Origin: Cephalotus follicularis
Taxonomy: Eukaryota; Streptophyta; Magnoliopsida; Oxalidales; Cephalotaceae
Direction of reading: 5' to 3'
Length of the DNA: 64,000 nt
Assembly: GCA_001972305.1 (NCBI GenBank)
Contig: BDDD01002042.1
Location: 77,548-141,547, forward strand
A model generated the notes under the pieces. The model was not told the DNA's origin. It worked only from the letters and a program-made list of their open reading frames with translations, and ran no database searches. Numbering within the stretch: position 1 is the first letter of the stretch; every line of letters starts with the position of its first letter. Position numbers and translations under genes: made by a program. Below are positions 43,636-55,172 of this stretch, one piece after another.

Positions 43636-43845
43636 ACCTGCTCGTGGAATTCTTCTTCTGGTTCACCTGCCGAGCGGAATTCGTCCTTTGCTCACCAGCT
43701 CTAGTGGTTCACCCTTTTGATCACCATCTCTTGCGGAATTCACCTTTAGGTTCACCATTAGCCAGATTAATCCAGGATTACCTGCCTTACGGAGTTCACC
43801 CCTTGGGTTCACCTGCTTGGCAGAATTCTCCCCTGCCTGGGACAA
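43636..43845. repeat. GCGGAATTC...GGTTCACC array
   Basis: About nine units of roughly 20-30 bp alternating GCGGAATTC (or decayed) with GGTTCACC(T/A). The counterpart in the 5' LTR is 51070-51312. GCGGAATTCGCC is near-palindromic around an EcoRI core, a fifth LTR motif type. Confidence 0.8.
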
Positions 43846-44353
43846 CATTTATATTTTTCCTTTACTCATTACATTTAATTCCTTAAACCTGACCAGGGCA
43901 TAAAAGGTGCAAGGAGCCTTCTCATGATCCCTATACACATCGAAAGCATGCATGGCACATGTAAGAGGCGCATGGAAGCATTATTGGGACGTTCACCATG
44001 CGGGGAACGTATGCATGCTTATAGGAAGTTGCCTTTCCTCGTGGGCATATGCTGGTGTACATGCCAGGGAGCAATGCATACATAAAATGCACGCTCGGCT
44101 CATACTAGGAAGGGTGCCTAATGGATGCATGGCAGGGGAGAGTTATTGGGCACGCATGGCCAGGAAGGCCAGGGTCGGTATCTCTATCATGGCATCCCAG
44201 TGCGTGGCTCCCCAGGCGTCACCACCTTGGCCATATAACTTCCCAGGCGTCCTCATCCCGGGCCCATGCCTCTCCATACGCCATCACCTCAGCTCATACC
44301 TCCCCAAGCATCATCACCTCATCATCCCATCTCCTCTGGCACAAGGCCCCTCT

Positions 44354-44470
44354 GGCACCTCTGGCTTTCACCTTGGCACCTTCGGTGTTCACCTCGGCAC
44401 CTCTAGCTTTCACCTAGGCACCACTGGCTTTCACCTCGGCACCTCTGGCTTTCACCTCAGCACCTGTGGC
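44354..44470. repeat. 21-bp tandem repeat, five units
   Basis: Unit GGCACCTCTGGCTTTCACCT plus C, five full copies and a partial sixth. The 5' LTR has only four full copies (51808-51903). Because 21 is a multiple of three the antisense frame stays open across it. Confidence 0.92.
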
Positions 44471-45160
44471 ACAATGGCAACTCGTCATGGGAGCTCGGAA
44501 GTTGGTGCTCGGCAACATCACACCTCGATGGTTGGTGTTTGGGCATACGCTGGAGGGGAGCTTGGGCATTACAGTGCAGCCTCAGTACCTTTCCATGGAG
44601 AGCTCGACACTTTGGGAGCCATGCCCAGACGCTGGAGGTGGAGCTCGGCTCATGGCGCATGCTTAGGACGCATACAGAGGAAAGTGGGAAGCTCACACCT
44701 TGTATCCTCGGCACTTCGGTTCCTTGGCGCATGGAGTGCTCGACACCATGGGAGCTCAGGTATGGGCAGTGGAGCTCGGCACCTCAGCGCATCTCACCAA
44801 TCGTGCAAGGAGCGCGGTTTGGTTCATTCTGGGATGCACGCATGGGACGGCAGCTTGCAAATGTGTTGCTCATGTACCAAAGAATAATATATATATATAT
44901 ATGTATATGCATACAATAGCACACAATTACACAGTAAACACACAATGAAGCAAGCACTAAAACAATGCACAACAAACAGACCATACAACAATCATACACA
45001 CAAGCTGGTAGGCACTCGGACATGGAGTAACCTATCTCGAAGGTGGTTGGAAACGAAGATCGCCTAATATTTCTGGACTTCCTTCATGGTTGAGGACTTC
45101 TTCACACCTTTAGCTTTGCCAATTCCTCCTTCCATGCATAATCCTTACTCCCAGCGAATG

Positions 45161-45170
45161 GGTTTATATA
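45161..45170 (-). promoter_or_regulatory. TATA box, element B 3' LTR
   Basis: Minus strand TATATAAACC about 470 bp from the LTR start; also present in the 5' LTR at about 55446-55436. Confidence 0.6.
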
Positions 45171-45641
45171 CAATTGGAGTGCAGGGGACATGGGGGCTCC
45201 CATGCATTTCCCACTTCCACCAACATATGGCCCCATCTCCCACTTTCTCACTTCTCTCTTGATTTCACTAGAGCAAATGTGCAAGATAAATGGAAAAAAG
45301 TGTGTCTCTAGGCCACACATCCACATATATAGATGTGAGAAAAGGATCTAGAATTGTTGAGACAATTCTCAACGGTGCAGGCCATTCCACAACTTGGGCT
45401 AACCTCTCCAATTGGGCCTCACTTCACATTTCCTTCATTCCTTTCTCTTTAAACCCCAATTGCTATATACCAAATTAAATTCAGCCCAAAGAGAATAAAA
45501 CACTCACTTAAGCCCAAAGTCATAAATAGTAATCCATCATAGCCCAATAAAATACTTCATAAAATCCTGGTCCAGTTAAATAGGAAGGAAAATAATTACA
45601 AAGCCCAATAATAATTCTTTATAATATTTCGGGCTCTTACA

Positions 45642-45652
45642 TACTCCCCTCC
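45642..45652 (-). other. Polypurine tract of element B
   Basis: Minus strand reads AGGAGGGGAGT before the LTR start TGTAAGAGCCC; the tandem internal copy has GGGGGGAGGA at the same place (55918-55927). Confidence 0.8.
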
Positions 45653-45678
45653 TTACAGAAATCTCGTCCCGAGATTTC

Positions 45679-46101
45679 CTAGGATGAAAATAAATGGGGG
45701 TACTTAGCCTGCATATCATCTTCTCTTTCCCAGGTAGTTTCTTCCACTCCATGGTATTGACACACTACCTTCACTAATGGAATGGTTTTATTCCTCAACT
45801 GTTTGATTTGTCGGTAGAGAATCTGGATAGGTATCTCCTTGAGACTCAAATTAGTTCCCAACTCTAATGGTTCCCATTGTAACACATGAGAAGGGTCAGG
45901 GTAGTACTTCCTTAGCATCGAAACATGAAACATGTCGTGTACACCTGCCAAGCTGGGTGGTAAGGAAAGTCGATAAGCAACAATACCCACTCTTTCAAGG
46001 ATCTCGAAAGGTCCTATAAACTTCCCTTTCTTCCCGAACCTCATAATTCCTTTAGTCGGAGAGACTATAAGGAATACATGATCGCCCACATCGAACTCCA
46101 A
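45679..46101 (-). pseudogene. Integrase C-terminus and chromodomain of element B
   Basis: 140 codons: 'FDVGDHVFLIVSPTKGIMRF', 'IGPFEILERVGIVAYRLSLP', 'DMFHVSMLRKYYPDPSHVLQ' (GPY/F module), then 'NKTIPLVKVVCQYHGVEETT' and 'WEREDDMQAKYPHLF', the chromodomain-like tail. A short in-frame loss after KKGK is seen relative to D. A stop precedes it at the junction with the integrase core. Confidence 0.9.
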
Positions 46102-46850
46102 CTCTCATTTGCGTTGGTCTGCACAACTTTTCTTTCCGCTTTGTGTTGTACGGAGTATTTCCCGGATAATTTTTGCCTTCTCAGTTGTGTCTTGCACAAG
46201 CTTGAGTCCCACAAGACTCTGTTCACCCACTTCAAACCAACAGATCGGGGTTCTCCATTTTCATCCATAGAGAGCCTCAAATGGTGCCATACCAATACTG
46301 GCGTGAAAACTATTGTCATACGAGAACTCTACTAAGGGTAGGTGGTCTTCCCAGCTACCTCCCCAATCCAAAACACATGCTCGTAGCATGTCTTATAGAG
46401 TCTGTATGGTCCTCTCAGACTGTCCATCAGTCTGGGGATGGAAAGCTGTGCTAAAATTCAGCTGAGTATCGAAAGCTTCTTGCAGTTTTCTCCCAAACCG
46501 CCGCGATGTAAAACGGGGGTCTCTGTCAGACACCACACTGATTGGTACTCCATGGAACCTCAAAATTTCAGCAACATACAAATTTGCTAGAAGTGTGAGA
46601 GAAAAGTTCATCTTAATGGCGAGAGAATGTACAGATTTAGTAAAGCGATTGACGATCACCCATATAGCATCACGACCATTCCTTGTTCCAAGCAGTCCAG
46701 TCACGAAATCCATCGTTATGTGTTCCCATTTCCCCTGTGCCACAGGCAATGGTTGCAATAATTCTGCCGGTCTTTGGTGCTGTGCTTTAACTTGTTGGCA
46801 TGTCAAATAGGAAGCAACATACTCGGCTATCTCTCTCTTCATGTTGTTTC
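46102..46850 (-). pseudogene. Integrase core of element B
   Basis: Minus strand: '[20 protein letters not shown]' (HHCC end with one Cys altered to Tyr), 'WEHITMDFVTGLLGTRNGRD', 'AIWVIVNRFTKSVHSL' (usual Asp of [10 protein letters not shown] is Asn), 'ISVVSDRDPRFTSR' and '[16 protein letters not shown]', then a stop near 46392. One catalytic Asp is therefore lost as well as the frame. Confidence 0.9.
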
Positions 46851-47073
46851 ACCAATAGCTCAACTTTAGATCTCGGTACATCTTGGTACTCCCTGGATGT
46901 ACGGAGGAACTGGAGCCAAGCGCTTGTGACAACAGTTCATCCTTCAACTTTTTATTGTTAGGAATACATATTCTGCCCTAATATCAGATCAATCTGTCCT
47001 CTTGTACAGAGAAATCCATCTTCAATCCTCCATGTTCACTCAAAGCTATCTTGAGCAACTCTCCATCACTGCT

Positions 47074-47670
47074 CTAAGCTTCACAAATCTGGTCCATTAA
47101 CCATGGACGTGTCTGAATATGAGCTATGGTTAGACAAGTCAATCGATGACTAAGGACGTCTGCAACAACATTAGCTTTGCCCTGATGGTACTGTATTTCA
47201 GAGTTATAGTCATTGAGTAACTCCATCCATATTCGTTGTCTTATATTCAGGTCAATCTGCGAGAACAGATACTTTAAGCTCTTGTGATCGGTGTACACCT
47301 CGAACTTTGCACCGTATAAATAATGCCTCCATTTACACAGTGCGAACACTATCGTTGCTAACTCAAGATCATGAGTTATACAGTTCTCCTCATGGGGCTT
47401 TAACTTCCTCGAGGCATATGCGATCACTCTTCCATTCTGCATAAGAACACATCCCAGACCACTGCCTGATGCGTCACAGTAAACAACAAAACCTTCATTG
47501 CCCTCCGGTAAGGCTAGGACTGGCACAGTAGTTAGACGATGCTTTAATTCCTGGAAGCTCTGTTCGCAAGCATAATCCCAAACAAAAGCCACATTATTTT
47601 GCGTCAATCGAGTCAGAGGTGTTGCTATCTTGGAGAATCCTTCTACAAACCGATGGTAGTATCCTGCCAA
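47074..47670 (-). pseudogene. RNase H of element B
   Basis: '[20 protein letters not shown]' (RT thumb end), '[20 protein letters not shown]' (catalytic Asp), '[20 protein letters not shown]', '[20 protein letters not shown]' and '[16 protein letters not shown]'. The frame is open but has changes at conserved sites (HQG for HPG, DVLSHR for DALSRR). A frameshift near 47680 separates it from RT. Confidence 0.9.
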
Positions 47671-47682
47671 GCCAAGAAAGCT

Positions 47683-48300
47683 TCAGAATTCCATCACATT
47701 CGTTGGTCGCTTCCAGGCTTTCACTGCTTCGATCTTTGTAGGATCTACTAACAATCCGGCGTTGGATATAACATGACCAAGGAATGTTACCTCTGATAGC
47801 CAGAATTCACACTTGCTAAACTTGGCATACAACCGGTGATCTCTGAGAGTTCGCAATGCTAAGTGCAGGTGTTCTCCATGTTCTTCTAGGGACTTCGAGT
47901 AGATCAGGATGTCATCAATAAACACCACGATAAAATGATCCAGATATGGACTGAATATCCTGTTCATCAAACTCATAAATGCAGCAAGGGCGTTAGTCAC
48001 CCCGAAAGGCATCACTACAAATTCGTAATGTCCATATCGTTATCTAAAGGCAGTCTTCGGAATGTCTCTGAGCTGATGATATCCTGATCTCAGATCCAAT
48101 TTAGAAAACACTGAAGATCCCTTCAACTGGTCAAACAGGTCATCGATGTGCGGCAGTGGATACTTGTTCTTGACTATCACTTTATTCAGCTGCCAGTAAT
48201 CGATACACATCCGAAATGATCCATCTTTCTTCTTCACAAACAAGACTGGTGCTCCCCACAGTGATACACTGTGTCTGATAAAACCTTTATCCAACAACTC
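47683..48300 (-). pseudogene. Reverse transcriptase of element B
   Basis: '[20 protein letters not shown]', '[20 protein letters not shown]', '[16 protein letters not shown]' (first catalytic Asp present), a loss of a few codons, 'IPKTAFR', a TAA near 48042, then '[20 protein letters not shown]' and '[15 protein letters not shown]' (FIDD box). Two frames. Inactive because of the stop. Confidence 0.92.
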
Positions 48301-49035
48301 CTACAGTTGTACTTTCAATTCCTTTAACTTAGGAGGGACCATCCGGTAAGGAGCTGTCGATACGGGGGCTGTTCCTGGTAGAAGATCTATTGAAAAATCC
48401 ACATCTCTCTCAGGAGGTAAGGACGATAGCTCTTCCGGAAACACGTCCGAGTGTTCACAAACCACAGGAACATCCTTCAACTTAGGTATCCATTTGCTAT
48501 CATCTGTAACATGCGCTAGGTAAGCAGTACAACCCTGTCTCAAGAGTCTGTCAGCCTGAAAAGCAGATATCATTGAAAGTGGATGATGCTCTAACATCCC
48601 GATAAACTAGAACGGAGACTGTCCTGGAAAATGGAAAGTCACAACCTTCCTATAACATTCCACATATGCATAATGTTCTGACAGCCAATCCATACCGAGA
48701 ATCATGTCAAGATCGCCCATCGCCAGTACTATAAGGTCTGCCAGAAGAACTTGTCCCGAAATCTCGATGGCACACTATCTACACACCCACAGGGAGGTGA
48801 CCGACTCTCCTACTGGTGTGCTAACCTCTATCACAAAAGGTAAAGGCTCAGGCTCCACATTCATACAACTTATAAAATGAGAAGCAAAATATGAATGGGA
48901 TGAGCTGAGATCAATCAAAATCCGTGCCAAAAGTTGAGATGCATAAACCATACCTCCAATCACTAAGGGAGATCCAGCTGCAGCTCGCTGGTCCACAGCA
49001 TATACTCTTCCTTGCACCATAGACACCGACCACAT
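48301..49035 (-). pseudogene. Protease region of element B
   Basis: 'ARILIDLSSSHSYFASHFIS' stands where chromoviruses have LIDxGASHSFI, so the active-site Gly is replaced by Ser. After stops near 48772 and 48608 comes 'VVCEHSDVFPEELSSLPPER' and 'PGTAPVSTAPYRMVPPKLKE', the linker into RT. Confidence 0.85.
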
Positions 49036-49039
49036 CGGC

Positions 49040-50425
49040 TGTTTACCACGGTCTCCTCATGAACTGGTGCTAGGGCTGTCTTGCTGGAAACTTCCTTGTG
49101 ACCGGTTTGAACCTTGCCCTGCTTGGTTTTCCGTGTTGGACTGGTTCTGAGGACATTGAGGAGCTATGTGGTCTGGAGCTCCTCAACTCCAACACCGACC
49201 ATCCTTCCACCAAAAATCATTAGAAACATGGTTGGTACGACCACAATGCACACCGGGTTTAACAGACTCCAGTTCATCCTCGACGGGTTTAGAATAACCT
49301 CATTGCAAGGCCGTCCTTCGCTATCGTCTTCGCCGTGAATCATGACCTGGTCTTCCTTGCTGAGAACCACGAGATTGCTTTTCCAACCTCGAAGGTCCTG
49401 CTGGGGTACCAACACTGCGGGGGGATTCTCCCTGCCGTCAACTACTGTGATATCCGGACCTGCGGGATTTATTGCTGCTTCCAGAACTTCTTCCCGACTG
49501 ATCACCAGAAGGGGCAGGTCTTCGATTGCCTGTCTGAATTTCTAGATTCTGAAACCGCTGAGCCAAGGCTTCCACTTCACGTGCTCTATTAGACAGCTCA
49601 AAGAAGGATCACAGATGTAGGGGTACAAACTTCTCCTGAATGTCAGGTCGTAGTCCTCCAAGAAACTTCTTAGCCTTCCTTGACTCAGTGTTCACCATGT
49701 AAGGAGCTATCCTCAATAACTCGATGAACTTAGCCTTATATTGGGCTACTGTCATGTCTCCTTGTGTCAGGCCTAGAAATTCAGCTTCTCTCTTATCAAT
49801 CTCCACCTCAGGATAGAATCTGTCATTAAACTCTACTTTAAAAGTATCCCAAGAATATGTCATTCTGAATATCTCCCACTAGGATTCGATCATCTTCCAC
49901 CAGTGCTCCACTTCTCCTTGTAACATATACGTCGCAAAAACAACCCTATATGAGTTAGAGTAATCCATGACTCGAAAGATCTTATCCATTTGTATTAACC
50001 ATCTCCCAGCCGAAATAGAATCAGGATCTCTTGTGAAGGCTGGAGGATTTAACTTCAAGAATCCGATCAAGGGGTTCTCTCATCGTGAAGGTTGGTCAAC
50101 TAATCTTCTTGCAGCTTTAGCCTGACTGGCTGGTCTAACGGCTGATGTATGTTCATGTACTTATGTTGCATGTGCAGCTGGTACAGTAGCAGGTGGTTGT
50201 TCATCTTCATCTAGCTATCGTTGCATAAATTCATGCATTTGACTTATCATAGCACGCATTCTCCTTATAAATCCTCTTCATTCCTCTCTAGCATCAACAA
50301 CAGGTTCTGTTTCTTGAGGTGCATTGACCTCTTTTTGTTCTTCGGCACCTCTATTCAAACGGGTAGGCCTACACGACGACCCGAATCTCTCTCCTCATAC
50401 GCTTCTACTTCATCGTCCTTCCATT
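49040..50425 (-). pseudogene. Gag of element B
   Basis: Minus strand fragments in order: 'RRPTRLNRGAEEQKEVNAP' near 50380, 'MIGFLKLNPPAFTRDPDSIS' and 'QGEVEHWWKMIES' (50070-49879), 'WDTFKVEFNDRFYPEVEIDK' and 'LTQGDMTVAQYKAKFIELLR' (49863-49609), then a Ser/Arg/Gln-rich tail and a decayed zinc-knuckle region near 49200-49130. At least five stops or frameshifts. Confidence 0.82.
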
Positions 50426-50516
50426 CTGATTTACATAAAAAAAAGGGTCAATATCCACACATTTATCTTAATTCCACTTGGCAAGGGTCCTATCCCGGTA
50501 TATCCAGAATAGTACG

Positions 50517-50529
50517 GCTCTGATACCAA
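50517..50529 (-). other. Primer-binding site of element B
   Basis: Minus strand TGGTATCAGAGCC, perfect initiator tRNA-Met type, four bases from the 5' LTR end. Confidence 0.9.
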
Positions 50530-50533
50530 AACT

Positions 50534-52328
50534 TGTCACGCCCTAAACCATGGGATGGGCCTCACGACCAGACACGTGGCAATCCATACAATTTATCATA
50601 ACCATAAACCATAAATATAAACCATTCATTTAATGTGTGGATATAAAGACCAAGTTCAATACATTAAAATTACACTGTTACAACCAGTAGGAATATAAAT
50701 AAATACATAATTATTTCTTGCAAGTCTTATCATAAAAGCGCACTGCCGAGGAGGAGGAACTTACAATATCCTTATCCTTGCTGCTACATCATCCCACCAC
50801 TACCTGTTCCTGTACCTGACTCATTCAAAGGAATGAGTTAGCAACCCTGGGGGTTGTGTAAGTTACCACATGTACGGCACATACCAGAGGAAACAACCAA
50901 AATAAATTAGAGGAGAAAATATAATGTATGCATACAACAAATGGAACCCACAAAAATATCATATAAAATCATCAACCTTATCCTCGGACTACTCTACTCG
51001 AGCCATATATATCATTTTCATCAAAAAGGAGTTGGTCCGGGTCATCCTATGGTCTAATCAATATGTTAGGTTCACCTCTAAGCTCACTTGCCCGCAGAAT
51101 TCTTCTTCAGGTTCACCTGTCGAGCGGAATTCGCCATTAGATCACCTACTCTGGTGGTTCACCCTTTGGATCACCAGCTCTGGCGGAATTCACCTTTAGG
51201 TTCACCATTAGGCGGATTCGCCCAGGATCACCTGCCTTGCGGAGTTCACCCCTTGGATTCACCTGCTAGGCGGAATTCTCCCCTGTTAGGCTCACCTGTC
51301 TGGGAAAACATTTATATTTTTCCTTTACTCATTACATTACATTCCTTAAACCTGGCTAGGGCATAAAAGGTGCATGGGGCCTTCTCATGATCCCTATACA
51401 CGTTGAAAGCATGCATGGCGCATGTAAGAGGGGCGTAGAAGCATTGTTGGGACGTTCACCATGCGGGGAACGCATGCATGCTTATAGGCAGTTGCTTTTC
51501 TAGTGTGCATATGCTAGTGTACATGCCAGGGAGCAATGCATACATAAAATGCACGATCGGCTCATACTAGGAAGGGCGCCTCCAATGGATGCATGGCAGG
51601 GGACAGTTACTTGGTACGCATTTCCAGGAAGGCCAGGGTCGGTATCTCTAGCATGGCATCCCAGTGCGTGGCTCCCCACCCAGGCCATATAACTTCCCAG
51701 GTGTCCTCATTCAGGGCTCATGCCTCTCCAGACGCCATCACCTCAGCTCATACCTCCCCAGGCGTCATCACCTCAGCATCCCGTCTCCTCTGGTGCAAGG
51801 CTCCTCCGGCACCTTTGGCTTTCACCTCGGCACCTTCGGTGTTCACCTCGGCACCTCTGGCTTTCACCTCGGCATCACTGGCTTTCACCTCGGCACCTGT
51901 GGCACCATGGCAGCTCGGCATGGGAGCTCAGCAGTTGGTGCTCGGCACCATCGCTCCTCGATGGTTGGTGTTTGGGCGTACACTAGAGGGGAGCTCGGGC
52001 ATTACAGTGCAGCCTCAGTACCTTTGCATGGAGAGCTCGTCACTTTGGGAGCCATGCCTAGACGCTGGAGGTGGAGCTCAGCTCATGGCGCATGCTTAGG
52101 ACACATACGAAGGACAATGGGGAGCTCACACCTTGCATCCTCGGCACTTTGGTTCCTTGGATCATGGAGTGCTCGGTACCATGGGAGCTTAAGTATGGGC
52201 AGTAGAGCTCATCACCTCAGCACATCTCACCAATCGTGCAAGGAGCGCGGTTTGGTTCATTCTGGGATGCACGCATGGGACGACAGCTTGCAAATGTGTT
52301 GCTCATGTACCAAGAATATATATATATA
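50534..52328 (-). repeat. Element B 5' LTR, 3' portion
   Basis: Matches 43099-44893. It contains the acceptor-like GAGTCAG ending at 50816, the GCGGAATTC array (51070-51312) and four units of the 21-bp repeat. It is interrupted at the TA repeat by the solo LTR and resumes at 55173. Confidence 0.93.
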
Positions 52329-55172
52329 TATAATACCCTGCTTGTTCGTATGTGTTTTTACGAACTTTTTATGTGTTCATTTCGGGCTTTTAATTTCTGT
52401 TAATTTTAAAAGTCCGGTTGCCCTTTGTTTTGGGCCTCTGTGATTTGGGCTGTCTGATACCAGCCTGAATATTTGGATGGGTTATGCAATGTTGGGTCTG
52501 AATTTATTGTTATTTAATCAAAAAAGTTTATTTTATTCAAACAATTTTTCTTATTTTAAAAATCCTTTTATTTTATTTATTTTAATTATTTCCTTTATTC
52601 CTTTTATTTCTTTTTCCTTTCTTTCTTATTTTTTTCTTCTTTCCTATTTCTTTCTCTTCTTCTCCCGAACTCTCCCTCCCCTCATTACTCTCACACGTCT
52701 TCAATCTCCAATTTCCATATTAAACTGATTCTTGTTCCCTCTTCTTCTTTTTTTTGAGCAGATTTTGTCTTCTTTTTCCTTTTGTGAGTGTCATTGTCAT
52801 TCTATATCTGCCTCCATCTTTTTCTGTTATGTGCCACTGCCGAATCTGCATTGTTGGAGTCTGTTTGATCCTTGTGAAATCGTTACTGAGGTAATCTCAA
52901 TTCCTTTGGTTGTTCTTTTGGGTTGAATTCTTTTGGTTTGCTAAGCATGTCTTTGTTTTGTTTTCTTTGGCCTCTGTTTTGTTCACAGCCGGGTAACAAA
53001 TTAATTGTGCTGTTCTCGTTGTGTTTTCATGTTCTTGGTAACCATTACAGGTTAGTTAAATTCGTTCCCTACTGTGAAGGATTTGCTACATTGTCATAAT
53101 TGCAGTTTTATGTCCTTAACTGTCCTTTGGTTTTGATTCCTACGTATATATGTTTAATCATAGTGTTAGTAAGTCTGTTAACATGTTTGATATACCTAGA
53201 CTTGTCACAAACTGGTTTTAAAAGTCCGCAAATGATAATGGACAGAATCTGGACATATAAGTATGCATGTTTTCTTGTCTTCCTTGGAAGTTAAGCCACT
53301 GTCCAACTGTTTTCCTATCAATTCTGTGTTCATTTGTCATTTAAATGTCATGTTATGTCATATAATTATGTCCTTGTATCTCTGATTTAACGTTGTACTC
53401 ATTTGAATCAGTTTCTGTATTGAAATTGTCAACTTTCTGCTGTTCTGTCATCCAGAACAGTCGGCTGTTCTTGTGGACAGTCGGTTGGATTGGATGAACA
53501 GTCGACTGCCATATGAACATAGTCGACTGTCTTGGGTTGTGTAGTCGACTGGACCTATGAACTAGTCGACTGCCTGCAGTCTGTTTTGTGTAGTCGGCTG
53601 ACCCTTGTGATTAGTCGACTTCCAAGCTTCCCCAGTCGGCTGGTGCTCTGTAATAGTCGACTGTTTTGCCCAGAAAAGTGATGTCTTCAACTGTTTTGAT
53701 TCGTTTGTTCCTCGAATCGGTCCGAGTCTTTTACAAACACAATAATGAATCTGTTTAACGCTTCTAATGTGTCTTAGACTCTTATATGAATGATTTTGGG
53801 TGTCTTTTAGATTGTTGTGCTTCAAAGAGGAGTTTGTTTTAAATCAACTATCTGTAAGTGCATTGTGAACGCATAAGGTACGGATCTTCGTTTCTTGATA
53901 CCCTCCTATCGATTTTGCTGTAGTAAATAAAAGATAGTTTCACTTTATGAATAATGCACGAATTTCTATCGTTTCCTTGGCTATCTGAATTTCGAACTGA
54001 AAATAGTTTTGCTATGCTTCTTCGATTATGGAATTGATAATGTTTTATGGTTTTGATATGTTTCAAAAATGAAGTTGGTTTGACATTTTTAGATGATTCT
54101 GACTTTATGCATATGATATGAAATGATACGATATGTTACGATATGATCACCTCTTTATAGCGAAGTATAAATGAGTTGATGATTTGGGTTATGAAATGTA
54201 TGTTATGTTACCGTTGTGAGCGGTTTCCAAATATGTTATGTGAAAGCATATTTTATGTGGTTTTAAATTAATTTTGATAAATCAATGTTTTTGAAATGAT
54301 TGAATACTGAGTATTGTACCCACCTATGGGGCGTACCATAGGCACGTCGTAGGCCTGACACAGGGACGAGACACTTCCGTAGCAGTGTGATTAGTCTACG
54401 GCATCTCTGAGTGTTATGAATAAATCCCATGAGGTGGATTTATGGATCCGCTATGTGATAGAGGCATATGAATCGATTCTAGTATATGATATGTGATCTG
54501 ATGTGGGATCAGATATGTGATATGTGAGAATTGACTTGTGTAGTGTCGTACACTTCAATTCTAATGGGCATGTGGAATTAGCGCCTCCCTTGCCAAATTT
54601 ATGTTATGTGATATGTATGTGGCTCAGTATGACCTATGATTCGTAAATGATTTTGTGAAATGTTTCGTAAATGTTTCAAAAGTTATATGGATTTTATGAA
54701 AGTACAAATGTGATTTTCCGATTATTTATCTGTTTTAATTATTTATGATTTCTGTTACGTTATTATTGAAATCTTACTGCTTTTAAACGTATCGTTTACT
54801 TTTTTTTATTTCCCTTATCCGTACTGAGATTTGCTCAGCCGCGTTTTTGTTTTCCATGCGGAAGGTTATCGGGAGCAGCGGGGAAATGTGTGAACGAGAG
54901 ATGACTACCCTATGTCTTTGGATTCCTAGGAGTGTGATCCCTATGTTTTATGTTTAGTGGTCATAAACAATGATATTTATGTTTTTATGTTTAAAATTTG
55001 GAACTTAAATATGTTTTAAGTCTTTCCGAAAACGCTTAATTGCTAAGTTTTAAAGTTTCAGTTATGATAAGACCGTCAAGTTTTGGCTGTTATGTTATGT
55101 ATTTGATCAGATATGTTATGATAGGTTCTGTTTTATGACCCGTAGCGACTCCCGCCGTCCGGGGGTGTTACA
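52329..55172 (+). mobile_element. Solo LTR inside element B LTR, TSD ATATA
   Basis: A 2,844-bp LTR, TATAATACCC...GGGTGTTACA (first base pair decayed from TG), with ATATA on both sides (52324-52328, 55173-55177). Uninterrupted LTR sequence exists at the same site in the 3' LTR of B, proving insertion. Plus orientation is suggested by a pyrimidine-rich leader (52600-52700), donor-like TACTGAG|GTAATC at 52891, a CAGTCGACTG array and a TACTGAGATTTGCTCAGCC module near 54828. The TSD lies in a TA tract, so its match is weaker evidence. Confidence 0.88.
53455..53685. repeat. CAGTCGACTG/TAGTCGACTG array in solo LTR
   Basis: Ten copies at about 20-25 bp spacing: CAGTCGGCTG, CAGTCGGTTG, CAGTCGACTG, TAGTCGACTG (several), TAGTCGGCTG, TAGTCGACTT. 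It shares the motif with element A although the rest of this LTR shows little similarity to A. Confidence 0.93.

Larger units (their letters stand above)
43099..45641 (-). repeat. Element B 3' LTR
   Basis: A 2,543-bp LTR, TGTAAGAGCCC...GGGGCGTGACA in element orientation. TATA at 45170-45161; donor position near 45035 reads GAGATAGG where the 5' LTR has GAG|GTAGG; acceptor-like GGTCCAG ends at 43381. It carries a 21-bp tandem repeat (44354-44470) and a TTCACCTGC/GCGGAATTC array (43636-43840). Confidence 0.93.

Noticed and set aside
43952..44887. 311-codon frame as a host gene
   Set aside because: It lies within an LTR, antisense to the element, is built partly from a 21-bp tandem repeat and matches no protein family. 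Kept only as a low-interest finding.
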